A stretch of 64,000 bases of DNA from Solihabitans fulvus (GTDB taxonomy: Bacteria > Actinomycetota > Actinomycetes > Mycobacteriales > Pseudonocardiaceae), in the NCBI RefSeq assembly GCF_008386585.1, contig NZ_VUOB01000072.1, forward strand, positions 1 through 64,000. The letters run 5' to 3'. Positions 1 to 8,558 of this stretch are shown piece by piece. A model generated the notes under the pieces. The model was not told the origin of the DNA. It saw nothing but the letters and a program-made list of their open reading frames with translations, and ran no database searches. The stretch's first letter is position 1. The number at the start of each line of letters is the position of its first letter. Both the position numbers and the translations under genes were made by a program.

Positions 1-354
1 TTCTGTTGTTCGGTGCTCTTGGTCGACACCGTTCTAGCAGGGACTCCGTTGCCTGTTTCAGCGGGCTTGACAGCACCGCACACCCGCAAACTTCACGGCC
101 TTGGGGCTAGCGCCGGCGACTGCGTGTTCTATCCGGCGTGGGATCCCGACGGCAACGGTCCGTGGGACCTTGAGCCGTGTTCGCTGCCGTGGGTCAAGGG
201 CGACCACTACCAGGTGGTGGCGCGGCTCGAGAACACCGCCGACGCCGCCCGGTGCGAGGCCGTCGCGGGTTGGCGGGCCGGCGATGTCACCGCGAGCCTG
301 CCGGCCAGGGGGTCCGATCCCGCGTCGCTGTTGTGCCTGACGCCCAACCGCTGA
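1..354 (+). CDS. Hypothetical protein C-terminal region, cut by left edge
   Basis: The frame is open to the first base, so the gene may begin outside the window; the first internal start is GTG at 13. The visible 110 or so residues are rich in paired cysteines (DC near residue 40, PC, RC, LC) and have a pattern of the type 'DC...PC...YxVVARLENT..ARCE...LLCL'. This is reminiscent of the small secreted LppU-like actinobacterial proteins, whose C-terminal domain ends in a similar LCL motif. No signal peptide is visible in the part shown. Function is unknown and the family link is a resemblance only. Confidence 0.4.
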   Translation, partial: FCCSVLLVDTVLAGTPLPVSAGLTAPHTRKLHGLGASAGDCVFYPAWDPDGNGPWDLEPCSLPWVKGDHYQVVARLENTADAARCEAVAGWRAGDVTASLPARGSDPASLLCLTPNR

Positions 355-412
355 GGCCGCGCGCCCGGCAGCTCGCCTGGCTCCCTTGCGGTCCCGCCGG
401 CCGCCTGGCCTG

Positions 413-934
413 TCACCCGGCCACCGCGTCCTGGTAGGCGCGCAGGGCGACGGGGTCGTCGATGCTGCCGTGGTGGTGCAGCATCGCCCGGCGGCCGGCC
501 GCCGGGTCATAGCGGAAGTAGCGCGAGGTGCGGATCGCCAGCGGCAGCTCCGCGCCATCGCGTCCCGTGAAGGTGCCGGTCTCCCGACCGGCGAACACGG
601 CATGGGTGTCGTCGGCGTACTCGACGATGTCGCCGAAGGTCACCATCACCCGCGCCGGGCCGTCGAACACCCGCGCGTACAGCTCGGCGATCGCGTCACC
701 GCCGCGCAGGAGCCCGCCGAGCGGATTGTTGAGCTGCGCCAACGGATCCGCGCTCCATACCTGGCGGAGCACGGCGAGGTCGCGCCGATTGAACGCGTGG
801 TAAACCCGGTCTGCTGGCGCTCGTGCTCGCCGAACCGCAGTAGGGCCCGTCCGGCGGCAAGGGCTGGCGATGAACGGGCCGCACGAGCCGCGCGAGTAGG
901 TAGCCCAGGGGCGCAGGGTCACCGGAACAGGCAA
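413..934 (-). pseudogene. NTF2-like / SnoaL-type protein, 5' end doubtful
   Basis: The last ~125 residues read as a typical small NTF2-like (nuclear transport factor 2 / SnoaL) protein: YHAFNRRDL, a FAGRETGTFTGRDG stretch and a C-terminal HHHGSIDDP. Such proteins normally begin only a few residues before the YHAFN helix. Here the preceding ~45 residues are arginine- and proline-rich and unlike the family. One frame over, the same DNA reads GEHERQQT immediately before the helix, which would make a more natural N-terminus. A single-base frameshift near 805 or a missing start is therefore likely, unless a rare start is used. Role unknown (enzyme or ligand-binding fold). Confidence 0.45.
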
Positions 935-1186
935 CTTCGCTGGTCAGTGCGGCAAGGGATGCTCACCTGGCCAGGCATGCTCAGTTCGGCGTGTCGACAG
1001 CGTTGAACCCTGTGGCGCGGCGACTCCTTGGCCAGGCCGCCTGGACTTGTTCCCAGGCTCAAGCCGCCCGATTAGGCGGGAGATGCTTGGTAGCACTGGA
1101 AAGCGCGTTGGCACCGAACTCGCTCTAGCACCCGGCTCCCGGCACAATGACGCGTGCGGCACAAGGTGCTCGTCGCCCTCGGCGTC

Positions 1187-2677
1187 CTACTCGACGACGT
1201 TGACGAAGAAGAACACCGGCCGCCTGTTCGGGAAGCACTGCCTGTCGAACTCGTCGACGATCTTCCACCTCACCAGGCACTGAGTCGGATGGTCGGGAGC
1301 GATCACCGACACTGACACCAGGATCCTGCCGCCGGGACCGACATCGTCGAGCGCGACCCGCTCCGGGACGACGCAGGCGCTCGGCGCGCCCCCCGGGTCC
1401 GGAGGCTGCGCGCGGAGGTAACGGTGGCGCCAGGACACGGTGCCGGCGTTCTGGATCGTCCAGATCTTCACGAACCGCGAACTGACCTGCACCTCGCTCC
1501 CGTCGGGGTAGGTCGTGTCGGCGACGAGCACACTCGCGTCACCGGGAACCAGCGGTCCCGACCCGACGGTGGCAGCGCCGGACGAGGCGACGCCGGACGG
1601 ACCCGAGGCGGAGAGGTTCGCGGTGGCCGGTGTCGCGGCCGGTGCCGGCTGCGCCTGCTCAAGCGGCTCCGGCCTGGCGACCTGCCGGCTCGCCGCGGCG
1701 AACGCGACGACCGCGGCAGCCGTGGCGGCGACGGACGCCAAGCGAGTGGGAGACCAACGCCACCACCGACCGACGCGCCCGACACCGGCTCCGGCGTCCG
1801 CGGCGGAAGCCGCCGACGACACCGGCATGACGGTCGCGTCCTCCCGGTCCGGCAGCGCGTCGCCGTCAGCCAGCATCTCCTGGTCCACCAGCGCTTCCTG
1901 GTCCGGCAGCACTTCCCGGTCCGCCAGCACCTCCTGGTGTGCCCGGCGCAGTTCGTCGTCGGGCTCGACGCCGAGCTCGTCGCGGAGGATGTGGTACGCC
2001 TGCTGGTATGCCTGGAGCGCGTCGGCCCGCCGCCGCGCGGCGTGCAGCACCCGCACGTAGCGTGCCCACAGCGACTCCCGCAGCGGGTGCGCCGCCGTGG
2101 CTTCACCCAGCAGGTGGATCAGTCGCCCGCCGGTGTCGCCGACGGCGAGGCCGACATCGGCCCTGGCCTCCAGCAGGTCGAGGCGAAGCGAGGTGAGCGT
2201 GGCGCGGTACTGGTCCAGCACCGGATGCTCGGGCACGTCCCGGAACGGCTCGTCCCGCCACAGGTTGAGCGCGGCGTCCAAGCGGCAGCCCGCCTCGTGC
2301 GACGGAGTCGCCGCGTCGGACCTCCGGTAGGCGCGCAGGACCTCGGCCGCGGCCAGGGAATCCATCTCGTTCGGACAGGCCGCAAGCAGGTAGCCGGGGT
2401 GGCGGGTGACCACCAGGCTGCCGTCGGTGTCGCCGATGGCGCGGCGCAGCCTACCGACATAGGTGTGCACGACCTTGGCTCCGCTCGCCGGCGGCGTGCC
2501 GGGCCACAGGTGGTCGATGATCCGGTCGATGGGCACGACGTGCCCAGCCTCCGCGATCAGCAGGGCCAGCAGCAGCCGCTGACGTGCCGAGGACACGGGC
2601 TGCCAGCCGTCGACGGTACGGACCTCCAATGGTCCAAGAACCCGGTAGCGAAGTGGGGAATGGGCTTCCTCGGACAC
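1187..2677 (-). CDS. Membrane-anchored SARP regulator with C-terminal NBR1-Ig domain
   Basis: The protein has 496 residues. Residues ~10-100 form an OmpR-type winged helix (YRVLGPLEV, LLLALL, RLRRAIG) and ~100-255 a bacterial transcriptional activation domain (LWRDEPF, ALQAYQQAYHILRDELGVEP), the SARP layout. Next comes a short acidic repeat tract (~258-285, repeated 'DREVLPDQE'-like units). A hydrophobic segment near 320-340 (ASVAATAAAVVAFAAA) follows, then a Pro/Ala linker. The last ~110 residues match the NBR1 Ig-like fold (KIWTIQNAGTVSWRHR, two Cys). A cytoplasmic DNA-binding half tethered to an outer domain suggests envelope sensing. Start GTG at 2677, with a weak ribosome site. It is divergent from the secreted-protein pair at 2950, which it may control. 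Confidence 0.8.
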   Translation of the reverse strand: MSEEAHSPLRYRVLGPLEVRTVDGWQPVSSARQRLLLALLIAEAGHVVPIDRIIDHLWPGTPPASGAKVVHTYVGRLRRAIGDTDGSLVVTRHPGYLLAACPNEMDSLAAAEVLRAYRRSDAATPSHEAGCRLDAALNLWRDEPFRDVPEHPVLDQYRATLTSLRLDLLEARADVGLAVGDTGGRLIHLLGEATAAHPLRESLWARYVRVLHAARRRADALQAYQQAYHILRDELGVEPDDELRRAHQEVLADREVLPDQEALVDQEMLADGDALPDREDATVMPVSSAASAADAGAGVGRVGRWWRWSPTRLASVAATAAAVVAFAAASRQVARPEPLEQAQPAPAATPATANLSASGPSGVASSGAATVGSGPLVPGDASVLVADTTYPDGSEVQVSSRFVKIWTIQNAGTVSWRHRYLRAQPPDPGGAPSACVVPERVALDDVGPGGRILVSVSVIAPDHPTQCLVRWKIVDEFDRQCFPNRRPVFFFVNVVE

Positions 2678-2949
2678 AACTCGACCCTACGTCGCGGATC
2701 CGCGCCCGCTCGAACCCAGGTGTTGATCATCACGATCGCCCTTCCCCCGCGAACCAAATCGTGTCGCGCATCGTGCGGGACGCTCCGCGCCCCAGCCGCC
2801 ATCGCCTCGCCATCATCCGGTATCGCCTCGGCATCGCCTCGCCCGGACAACCTCTCTGAGCTGGGCGTTTCCCGTCCGATACCGCCGGGTTCGAGCCTGG
2901 TGGCCGACGGCGGCGAACGCCGTGCGCCACATCGACGAGAGGAACCCTC

Positions 2950-3390
2950 GTGAAGTTCTCCCCGCTCGCCCGCACCGCCGCCAGGGTCGCGGCGCTGGCC
3001 GCGCTCGGCGTCGGCTCCATGATCGCGGTGGCGGGCCCGGCGTCCGCGGAGTCCGCTCCCGGCTGCTCCAGCACGACGCAGATCGGCAGCACCGCCTACA
3101 TCACCGTCAACGGCGAGACGGCCGCCTCCGTGAAGCAGTTCAAGGGCTGCGGCAAGAACTGGGCCTATACCTACGTCTGGTCCGGCTACCGCTCCAACCA
3201 CAGCTACAACGACCTGTGCACCTCCGTCGTCTCGCACGACGGCAGCGGTGGCCACCTCGTGGACCTCCAGTGCGGTGGCGCCAACACGGTCGAGATCTGG
3301 TCCTCGGGCGCCGACACGCTCAACGTGTGCACCACTGCCATCGGGTTCTTCCCGGACGTGGCGGCGGCCGAGACCAGCCAGCGGTGCTGA
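2950..3390 (+). CDS. Secreted small protein, paralogue 1
   Basis: A 146-residue protein starting with ATG preceded by AGAGGA. Residues 1-34 are a Sec signal peptide (charged start, hydrophobic core, cleavage at ASA-E). The mature part has six or more cysteines and the block VKQFKGCGKNWAYTYVW, which recurs in the next gene. No known enzymatic motif is seen. It is the first gene of a short plus-strand run, with the second copy 2 bases downstream, so the two are surely co-transcribed. Function unknown: an extracellular, disulphide-stabilised protein. Confidence 0.8.
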   Translation: MKFSPLARTAARVAALAALGVGSMIAVAGPASAESAPGCSSTTQIGSTAYITVNGETAASVKQFKGCGKNWAYTYVWSGYRSNHSYNDLCTSVVSHDGSGGHLVDLQCGGANTVEIWSSGADTLNVCTTAIGFFPDVAAAETSQRC

Positions 3391-3392
3391 CC

Positions 3393-3824
3393 ATGCGACT
3401 CCCCCGGTTCGCCAGGGCAGCCAGCCGAATCGCCGTGCTGGTCGCCCTGGCCGTCGGCTCGCTGATCGCGGTCGAGGCTCCCGCATACGCGGAGACGAAC
3501 CCGGACTGCGCCAGCGTGGTGCAGATCGGTCAGACCGCCTACATCGACCGGGACGGCGGCACCGCCGTGTCGGTCAAGCAGTTCAAGGGCTGCGGCAAGA
3601 ACTGGGGTTACGCCTACGTGTGGGCCGGCTATCGCGCGACGCACACCGGGTACGTCCTGTGCGCCTTCGTCGATGTCCAGGGTGACGGGTGGCGCGGCGA
3701 GTTCTGCCTGCCCAACGCGGTGGAGATGTGGTCGGACGGCACCGACACGCTGGACAGGTGCACGCGAGGCGGGGGCGGCCTCTGGAACGAGTCCGCTCCT
3801 GGATTCACCGACTGGCGGTGTTGA
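3393..3824 (+). CDS. Secreted small protein, paralogue 2
   Basis: A 143-residue protein that begins 2 bases after the stop of its paralogue. It has a signal peptide (cleavage near AYA-E at ~34) and a mature domain that follows the same cysteine pattern, including the near-identical VKQFKGCGKNWGYAYVW block. The pair is an old tandem duplication: the cores are conserved and the C-terminal thirds differ (a Gly-rich RGGGGLWNE stretch here). Its stop lies 18 bases before a very strong hairpin (3843-3880) that may end the transcript. Function unknown. Confidence 0.8.
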   Translation: MRLPRFARAASRIAVLVALAVGSLIAVEAPAYAETNPDCASVVQIGQTAYIDRDGGTAVSVKQFKGCGKNWGYAYVWAGYRATHTGYVLCAFVDVQGDGWRGEFCLPNAVEMWSDGTDTLDRCTRGGGGLWNESAPGFTDWRC

Positions 3825-5380
3825 CCCACACGACGTCGGCCGGCCGGGGCCGCCAGGACGACCGTCCTGGCGGCCCCGGCTGCTGGGCTGTCGCGCTGCT
3901 CGGCCCGTTCGAGCTCACCGACGGCTCCTCGGTCGTGCCCGTCACCTCGGACAAGCAGCGGATCGTGCTCGCCGCGCTCGCGCTGCTGGCCGGCCAGCCG
4001 GTGACCGTCGAGGAACTCGCCGACCGGCTGTGGGGCGACCGGCCGCCGCCCTCGGCCAGGGCCACCGTGCACAGCCTGGTGATGCGGCTGCGCCGGCTGC
4101 TCGGCGCGGGCGTGCTGCGCAGCGACAACCGCGGCTACCTCCTCGACCTGGCCCCGGCGCGCGTGGACGCGCTGCTGTTCCATCAGCTGCGGACCGCGGC
4201 GGACCGGGCGGCCGCGCGCGGAGACCACCACGCCGAGGCCGACCTGCTCGGCAGGGCGCTCGCGCTGTGGCGCGGGCCGGCGCTGGCCGACGTGCGCTCC
4301 GAGACCATGCACCGCGTGGACGCGCGGCTGTGGCAGGACCGCCGCGACGAGACCGTCGAGCGGCGCGCCGCCGTGAGCCTGGCGGTCGGGGCGCGCCCCG
4401 ACATCGTCGACGAGCTTCGTGAGCTGGTGGCCGCGCAGCCGCTGCGCGAGCAGGCGCGGGCCCTGTTGATCACCGCGCTGCACCGGGCCGGCCGCAGGGC
4501 CGACGCGCTCGCGGAGTACCGGGAGGCCCGCCGGGTCCTGGTCGAGGAGCTGGGCGTCGAGCCCGGCCCGCGACTCCGGCAGGCGCACCAGGACGTGCTG
4601 TGCGATAAGGACGTCCACGCGCGGACCGGCTCGCCTCGGCGGCAGGTTCCCGCCGAACTTCCGCACGACGTCAGGGGATTCACCGGCCGCCGCGCCGCGC
4701 TCGACCGGCTGGACGCGCTGCGCGACTGCGGGGACGGCCTGCCGATCGCGGTCCTCACCGGCCCTGCGGGTGTCGGCAAGACGGCTCTGGCGGTGCGCTG
4801 GTCGCATCGCGTGCGCGCCGGTTTCCCCGACGGCCAGCTCTTCATGGACCTGCACGGCGACAGCCGCCGGCCCATGCCGGCGGCCGACGCGCTGCGCCTG
4901 CTCCTGCGCAGCCTTGGGGTCGGCGCGGCGGAGGTTCCCGAGGACGAGCAGGGTCGCGCGCGGCTGTACCGCTCGCTGCTGGCCGACAGACGCGTCCTCG
5001 TCGTGCTGGACAACGCGGCCGACGCCGACCATGTGCGCCCGCTGCTGCCCGGCACCGGGAGCTGCGCCGTCCTGGTCACCGGCCGGTCCCGGCTCAGCGG
5101 GCTCGTCGCCAGGGACGGGGCGCGGGCCGTGGTCGTCGAACCATTGTCCGGCTTGGAGTCCGTGCGCCTGCTGGCCGACATGATCGGCGCGGACCGGGTG
5201 TCCGCCGCCCCGAAGGCCGCCGGGGCGTTGGCGAGGCTGTGCGGTCGGCTGCCGCTGGCCCTCCGGGACGCGGGGGCGAGGCTCGTCGCTGACCCGGCCC
5301 TCCCGCTCGGCGACCTGGTCGCCGAGCTCTCCGGAAGGGACACCCACACACCGCAGGAACTCTGTCGTGCGGCGGGCTGA
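3818..5380 (+). CDS. AfsR-like SARP regulator with NB-ARC ATPase domain
   Basis: About 520 residues. Residues ~25-110 are a winged-helix domain (VALLGPFELTDG, IVLAALALLAGQPV, RLRRLLG). Residues ~115-260 are a bacterial transcriptional activation domain (LWRGPALADV, ALAEYREARRVLVEELGVEPGP). Residues ~285-500 are an NB-ARC NTPase domain with Walker A GPAGVGKTAL and Walker B RVLVVLDNA. The protein ends without the TPR repeats of full AfsR, so it is a short variant. The GTG at 3818 overlaps the upstream stop, but a 17-bp hairpin lies over codons ~9-21; a start further downstream near codon 22 cannot be excluded. It likely regulates local genes. Confidence 0.8.
   Translation: MLTHTTSAGRGRQDDRPGGPGCWAVALLGPFELTDGSSVVPVTSDKQRIVLAALALLAGQPVTVEELADRLWGDRPPPSARATVHSLVMRLRRLLGAGVLRSDNRGYLLDLAPARVDALLFHQLRTAADRAAARGDHHAEADLLGRALALWRGPALADVRSETMHRVDARLWQDRRDETVERRAAVSLAVGARPDIVDELRELVAAQPLREQARALLITALHRAGRRADALAEYREARRVLVEELGVEPGPRLRQAHQDVLCDKDVHARTGSPRRQVPAELPHDVRGFTGRRAALDRLDALRDCGDGLPIAVLTGPAGVGKTALAVRWSHRVRAGFPDGQLFMDLHGDSRRPMPAADALRLLLRSLGVGAAEVPEDEQGRARLYRSLLADRRVLVVLDNAADADHVRPLLPGTGSCAVLVTGRSRLSGLVARDGARAVVVEPLSGLESVRLLADMIGADRVSAAPKAAGALARLCGRLPLALRDAGARLVADPALPLGDLVAELSGRDTHTPQELCRAAG
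3843..3880 (+). terminator. 17-bp perfect hairpin, terminator-like
   Basis: Bases 3843-3859 are exactly complementary to 3864-3880 with a 4-base loop, all G+C-rich. There is no U tract, as is common in actinobacteria. It sits 18 bases after the stop of the second secreted protein and inside the first codons of the longest reading of the SARP gene, so it could terminate, attenuate or hide the SARP ribosome site. Confidence 0.65.
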
Positions 5381-5396
5381 ACCAGCCCGCCGCACG
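5366..5396. terminator. Bidirectional terminator hairpin, 14-bp stem
   Basis: Bases 5366-5379 pair perfectly with 5383-5396 around an AAC loop. The hairpin overlaps the stop codon of the SARP gene (5378-5380) and lies 9 bases beyond the end of the convergent CHAP gene, so it probably ends transcripts from both sides. Confidence 0.85.
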
Positions 5397-5404
5397 ACCC
5401 GGGT

Positions 5405-7840
5405 TCAGCCGTTCCAGGTGCTGGTGACCTGACCGAACGCCCTGGTGTCCAGGTACCTCAACGTCCTCTGTTCGCGCGTGCCGAACAGGTGCGTCTCGTA
5501 GTTGCCTGTCGTGTTGTAGTGCGGGACGCGGATGATCTCCCAGGACGGGTACTGGTCAGAGGTCAGACTGACCCGGAAGTAGCCGTTGCTGTCCTGGATG
5601 ATGTTGATCGTGCCGTCGATCGCGCCGACGTTGCCCCAGCCGCCGATCGCGGGAATGCTCGTGTAGGAGTCGGCGAGCTGATACCGGACGAACACCCCCG
5701 CCGCGCCGCCGCTCACGCCGACCTTGTTGTAGTCGTAGTGAGCGTTGCACCACGGATGCGGGAACCCGTCCGTGCCGCACTCCGTGCCGAGCGGAATGCC
5801 GTCCACACCAGTGTTCTTGATGTCGAGCGGGGACTTGCACCCGGCACTGACTCCGCTGATGCACGACTGACTCACGTCGAGCCCGACTTGGCCGGACTTG
5901 GGTTCCCAGGCGATGACCGCGCGGCCCGAGTCGACCACCTTGTCCGACCAGCCGTCCCGGTCCATGGTGAACAACTCGCTGACGTTGTCGCCGCCGTGGA
6001 TGACCGCGCGGGCCAGGAACAGGTCGGAATCGACGCCGCCACCGCCGACCTGGAAATGCCCGTGGGCGTGATCGCCGTCGAGGTACGGGTTGATGTAGCG
6101 ATTCATCGCCTCGGTGTAGGCGGGGTTGACCTTCAGCTGGGACGGGTGGTCGTCGACCGGGGCCACCACGGCGAAGATGTTCTCGTGGGTCGGCGACGGG
6201 AACAGCGCGCTGTACGGTCCGACGCGAGAGACCTTGTTGCCCCAGTTGCCCTCGACGGAGATGATTTGGCCGTCGGGCTGCACCTCGACCACCACGCCGA
6301 CGTGGTTGCTGCTGCTCGGGCCGCTGCCGAACAGCACGAGATCACCCGGCTGGACCTCGTTCTTGGCGCGCAGCGTGCCGTGTTGCTTGCCCCACCAGTA
6401 GAAGTCTCCGCTGTAGGGCAGGTAGACGTCGATGCCGGCCTGCCGCCAGGTCCAGCTCGCGAACATCGAGCACCACGGGTCGCCGCACTTCACGCCGTCC
6501 CGGCCGAAGGGGTTGCAGTTGTCACCCCACTCGTGCAGGCCGAGCTGGCTGTTGGCGGCGGCCACGATGGTGTTGCGGATCGCGGAGGACTGGACGCTGC
6601 CGGGGGGCGGCGACGTCGGCGTGCTGGGATTGCCGGAGTCGCCGCCGGTCGGCTTGGGGTCGTTGTCGCAGCGGCCCAGCACGATGTCGGTCGCGCCGGT
6701 CTTGATGTAGTAGTCGGCGACCCACAGGCCGTCGGTCGTCTTGTCCCACACGGCGGATCCGCCGTAGTTGAACTCCCCGTATGCCTGGCAGACGATCGCG
6801 ATGGTGCTGCCGCCCGGGTACTTGTCCTCGGTCTTCGCACTGGACAGGCTCTTGCCCGCGTACCCGTTGAGCGTGGTCTCGACGAGGTAGCTGCCGGAGC
6901 CGCCGCCTCCTGCGGGGCCGTCATTGTCGCAGCGGCCCAGCACGAAGCCGGTGGAGTTGGTCTTGACGTAGTAGTCGGCGACCCACAGGCCGTCGGTGGT
7001 CCGGTCCCAGATGGCCGAGCCGCCGTAGTTGGTCTCGCCGTAGGCCTGGCAGACGATGGTCACGTAGCTGCCGCCCGCGTACCTGTCGACCGTCTTGGCG
7101 CTGGACAGGCTCTTGCCCGCGTAGCCGTTGAGCGTGGTCTTGGCATAGAACTGGCGGCCGCCACCCGCGTTGCCCGCCGCGTGCCCGTCGATGCCAAGGG
7201 ACGAGCAGAGGGGCACGCCGGGGATGAACGCGTCGGCGCCGGTCTTCACGTAGGTGTCGGGAATCCAGTAGCCGTTGGCGGTGTAGTCCCAGATGGGGCT
7301 GCCGTTCACGACGGGGCCGGTGTCCTGGCACTTCAGGTAGATGCCGCTGCCCTGGAGGTAGGCGTCGGTGCGCACCCGGTCGTCGACGTTCATGCTGCCT
7401 CGGCCGTCGATGTCAGCCTTGGCCGGGTAGGGGCCCTGCGGCGAGCCGGCGTTGGCGTGACCATCGACGCCGATCGCCAGGCACCGGGGCACCCCGCTGA
7501 CGAAGCCGTCCACGCCGGTCTTCACGTACGTGTCGGGGATCCAGAGGCGGTCGGTGGTGTAATCCCAGGTGGTGCTGCCGTTCACGGCGGGGCCGGTGTC
7601 CTGGCAGGTGAGGTAGACGGCGGCGCCGGCGACGTACGCGTCGGGGACCACCCGGTCGTCCGGGTTCATGCTGCCGCGTCCGTCGATCGCGGTCTTGGCC
7701 GGGAACGGGCCGTTGGTGTCGGCCTGCGCCATCCCGGCGAGGCCCACCAACAGGGCACCGGTGCAGGAGAGCGCGGCCACCAGCGCCGCGGCGGCTCTGG
7801 TCGCGGCGCCCGCGCGGCGGGATCTTCTGTGTCTGAACAA
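5405..7840 (-). CDS. Secreted cell-wall hydrolase: four SH3-like repeats, CHAP domain
   Basis: I choose TTG at 7840: it follows GAGGAG by 10 bases and gives a clean 40-residue signal peptide (RHRRSRR start, long hydrophobic core, cleavage AQA-D). The mature protein has two SH3-like repeats with DGRGSMN...DRV and WDYT.., WIPDTYVKT blocks (~45-215). Two more of a second type follow, with TLNGYAGKSLSSAKT and GLWVADYY (~225-385). After a Pro/Thr linker comes a CHAP amidase/endopeptidase domain with the Cys at ~460 (DPWCSMFASW) and His at ~512 (SSNHVGVVV). The last ~250 residues are a domain I do not recognise. Probably a peptidoglycan hydrolase acting outside the cell. Confidence 0.8.
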   Translation of the reverse strand: MFRHRRSRRAGAATRAAAALVAALSCTGALLVGLAGMAQADTNGPFPAKTAIDGRGSMNPDDRVVPDAYVAGAAVYLTCQDTGPAVNGSTTWDYTTDRLWIPDTYVKTGVDGFVSGVPRCLAIGVDGHANAGSPQGPYPAKADIDGRGSMNVDDRVRTDAYLQGSGIYLKCQDTGPVVNGSPIWDYTANGYWIPDTYVKTGADAFIPGVPLCSSLGIDGHAAGNAGGGRQFYAKTTLNGYAGKSLSSAKTVDRYAGGSYVTIVCQAYGETNYGGSAIWDRTTDGLWVADYYVKTNSTGFVLGRCDNDGPAGGGGSGSYLVETTLNGYAGKSLSSAKTEDKYPGGSTIAIVCQAYGEFNYGGSAVWDKTTDGLWVADYYIKTGATDIVLGRCDNDPKPTGGDSGNPSTPTSPPPGSVQSSAIRNTIVAAANSQLGLHEWGDNCNPFGRDGVKCGDPWCSMFASWTWRQAGIDVYLPYSGDFYWWGKQHGTLRAKNEVQPGDLVLFGSGPSSSNHVGVVVEVQPDGQIISVEGNWGNKVSRVGPYSALFPSPTHENIFAVVAPVDDHPSQLKVNPAYTEAMNRYINPYLDGDHAHGHFQVGGGGVDSDLFLARAVIHGGDNVSELFTMDRDGWSDKVVDSGRAVIAWEPKSGQVGLDVSQSCISGVSAGCKSPLDIKNTGVDGIPLGTECGTDGFPHPWCNAHYDYNKVGVSGGAAGVFVRYQLADSYTSIPAIGGWGNVGAIDGTINIIQDSNGYFRVSLTSDQYPSWEIIRVPHYNTTGNYETHLFGTREQRTLRYLDTRAFGQVTSTWNG

Positions 7841-7850
7841 GGTTCGTCTG

Positions 7851-7856
7851 CTCCTC
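7851..7856 (-). promoter_or_regulatory. Ribosome binding site deciding the TTG start at 7840
   Basis: On the minus strand this reads GAGGAG, spaced 10 bases from TTG at 7840. The longer reading from ATG at 7963 would put 41 arginine-rich residues before a normal signal peptide and has no comparable site. Confidence 0.7.
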
Positions 7857-7870
7857 GGGACTCGGGACCG

Positions 7871-7894
7871 CGTGTGCGGGTGGACCCGCACACG
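7871..7894 (-). terminator. Hairpin between mazF-like gene and CHAP gene
   Basis: An 11-base arm (7871-7881) is the perfect complement of 7884-7894. It lies ~100 bases after the MazF-like gene and 30 bases before the CHAP start, both on the minus strand. It could be the terminator of the former or a leader structure of the latter. Confidence 0.5.
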
Positions 7895-7996
7895 GAGGCC
7901 ACCGCAGTCTCGCCGGGCGGCCTGGCGCGGGTCTGGCGTCGATCTGGCGGGCGGCGCGCCCACTGGTCCGCCAGTGTCGGCGCTGGGAGTTCGAGC

Positions 7997-8506
7997 TCAC
8001 CCTCGACGAGGTGGAGACCCACCAGATGCCTCACTCGCGGGTGCTGCGGTCCCGCACGCCGGAACTGGTCCGCCAGGAGGCATGGGCTGGGTGTCAGTTC
8101 CTTCTGCCTGAGCCCGCCGGCGAAGAGAGTCTTTGATCTCCCTGAGCCTGGCCGCTGTGGCAGGGGACCACTCCGCTTTTTGCTCGCTGGCACGCAGGGC
8201 GTCGTCGATCTCGTCGAGTTTGGCGGCGGACACCGCGCCTGCCCGCTCGATCAGGTCATCCCGGCGCAAGGTTGTCAGCCAGGTACACGGGGTATAGCCC
8301 GGCCACGGAAACCCGAACCGCAGCACGCCGTCAAAGGGCAGTCCTTCCTGGACGCCGACTGCGACTTCGAGTCCCAGGTCAGAGATGTCGGTATCCGCCG
8401 GGGCGACAACCTGCATCGCACGGAAGCCGGATGGACCTTCCCCGGACAGCAGCACAACAGGCCGTCGCTCGTCGAACTCAGCCCACCAGATTTCGCCTCG
8501 CCGCAT
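7997..8506 (-). CDS. MazF/PemK-like growth inhibitor
   Basis: 169 residues. The N-terminus MRRGEIWWAEFDERRPVVLLSG is the hallmark opening of the MazF/PemK/CcdB-fold toxins (RGEIWWA..., RPVVLLS), which cleave mRNA. The toxin fold should be finished by residue ~110; the remaining ~60 residues are a charged, then Pro/Gly-rich tail not typical of MazF. The arginine after the first strand is present, but I cannot judge catalytic competence. No antitoxin is seen: the upstream gap to the SRPBCC gene is only ~50 bases. It may be an orphan or a related regulator rather than an active toxin. Confidence 0.7.
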   Translation of the reverse strand: MRRGEIWWAEFDERRPVVLLSGEGPSGFRAMQVVAPADTDISDLGLEVAVGVQEGLPFDGVLRFGFPWPGYTPCTWLTTLRRDDLIERAGAVSAAKLDEIDDALRASEQKAEWSPATAARLREIKDSLRRRAQAEGTDTQPMPPGGPVPACGTAAPASEASGGSPPRRG

Positions 8507-8558
8507 CTGTCCTCCTAGTTCTCAGGGCCACGGTGGGCATGGTGAGTGATGTCCTCGC

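Noticed and set aside
7997..8506. Complete toxin-antitoxin module
   Set aside because: Only the MazF-like gene is present; there is no room or open frame for an antitoxin upstream, and the next gene downstream is the secreted hydrolase.
5489..8518. 1009-codon open frame on the plus strand, and similar long frames at 12274-14391, 14392-16830 and 38477-41893
   Set aside because: They lie antisense to genes with clear domains (CHAP protein, NRPS, IleRS). Their residue mix is the Arg/Gly/Val/Asp-rich output of G+C-rich antisense frames, and no family motif is seen.
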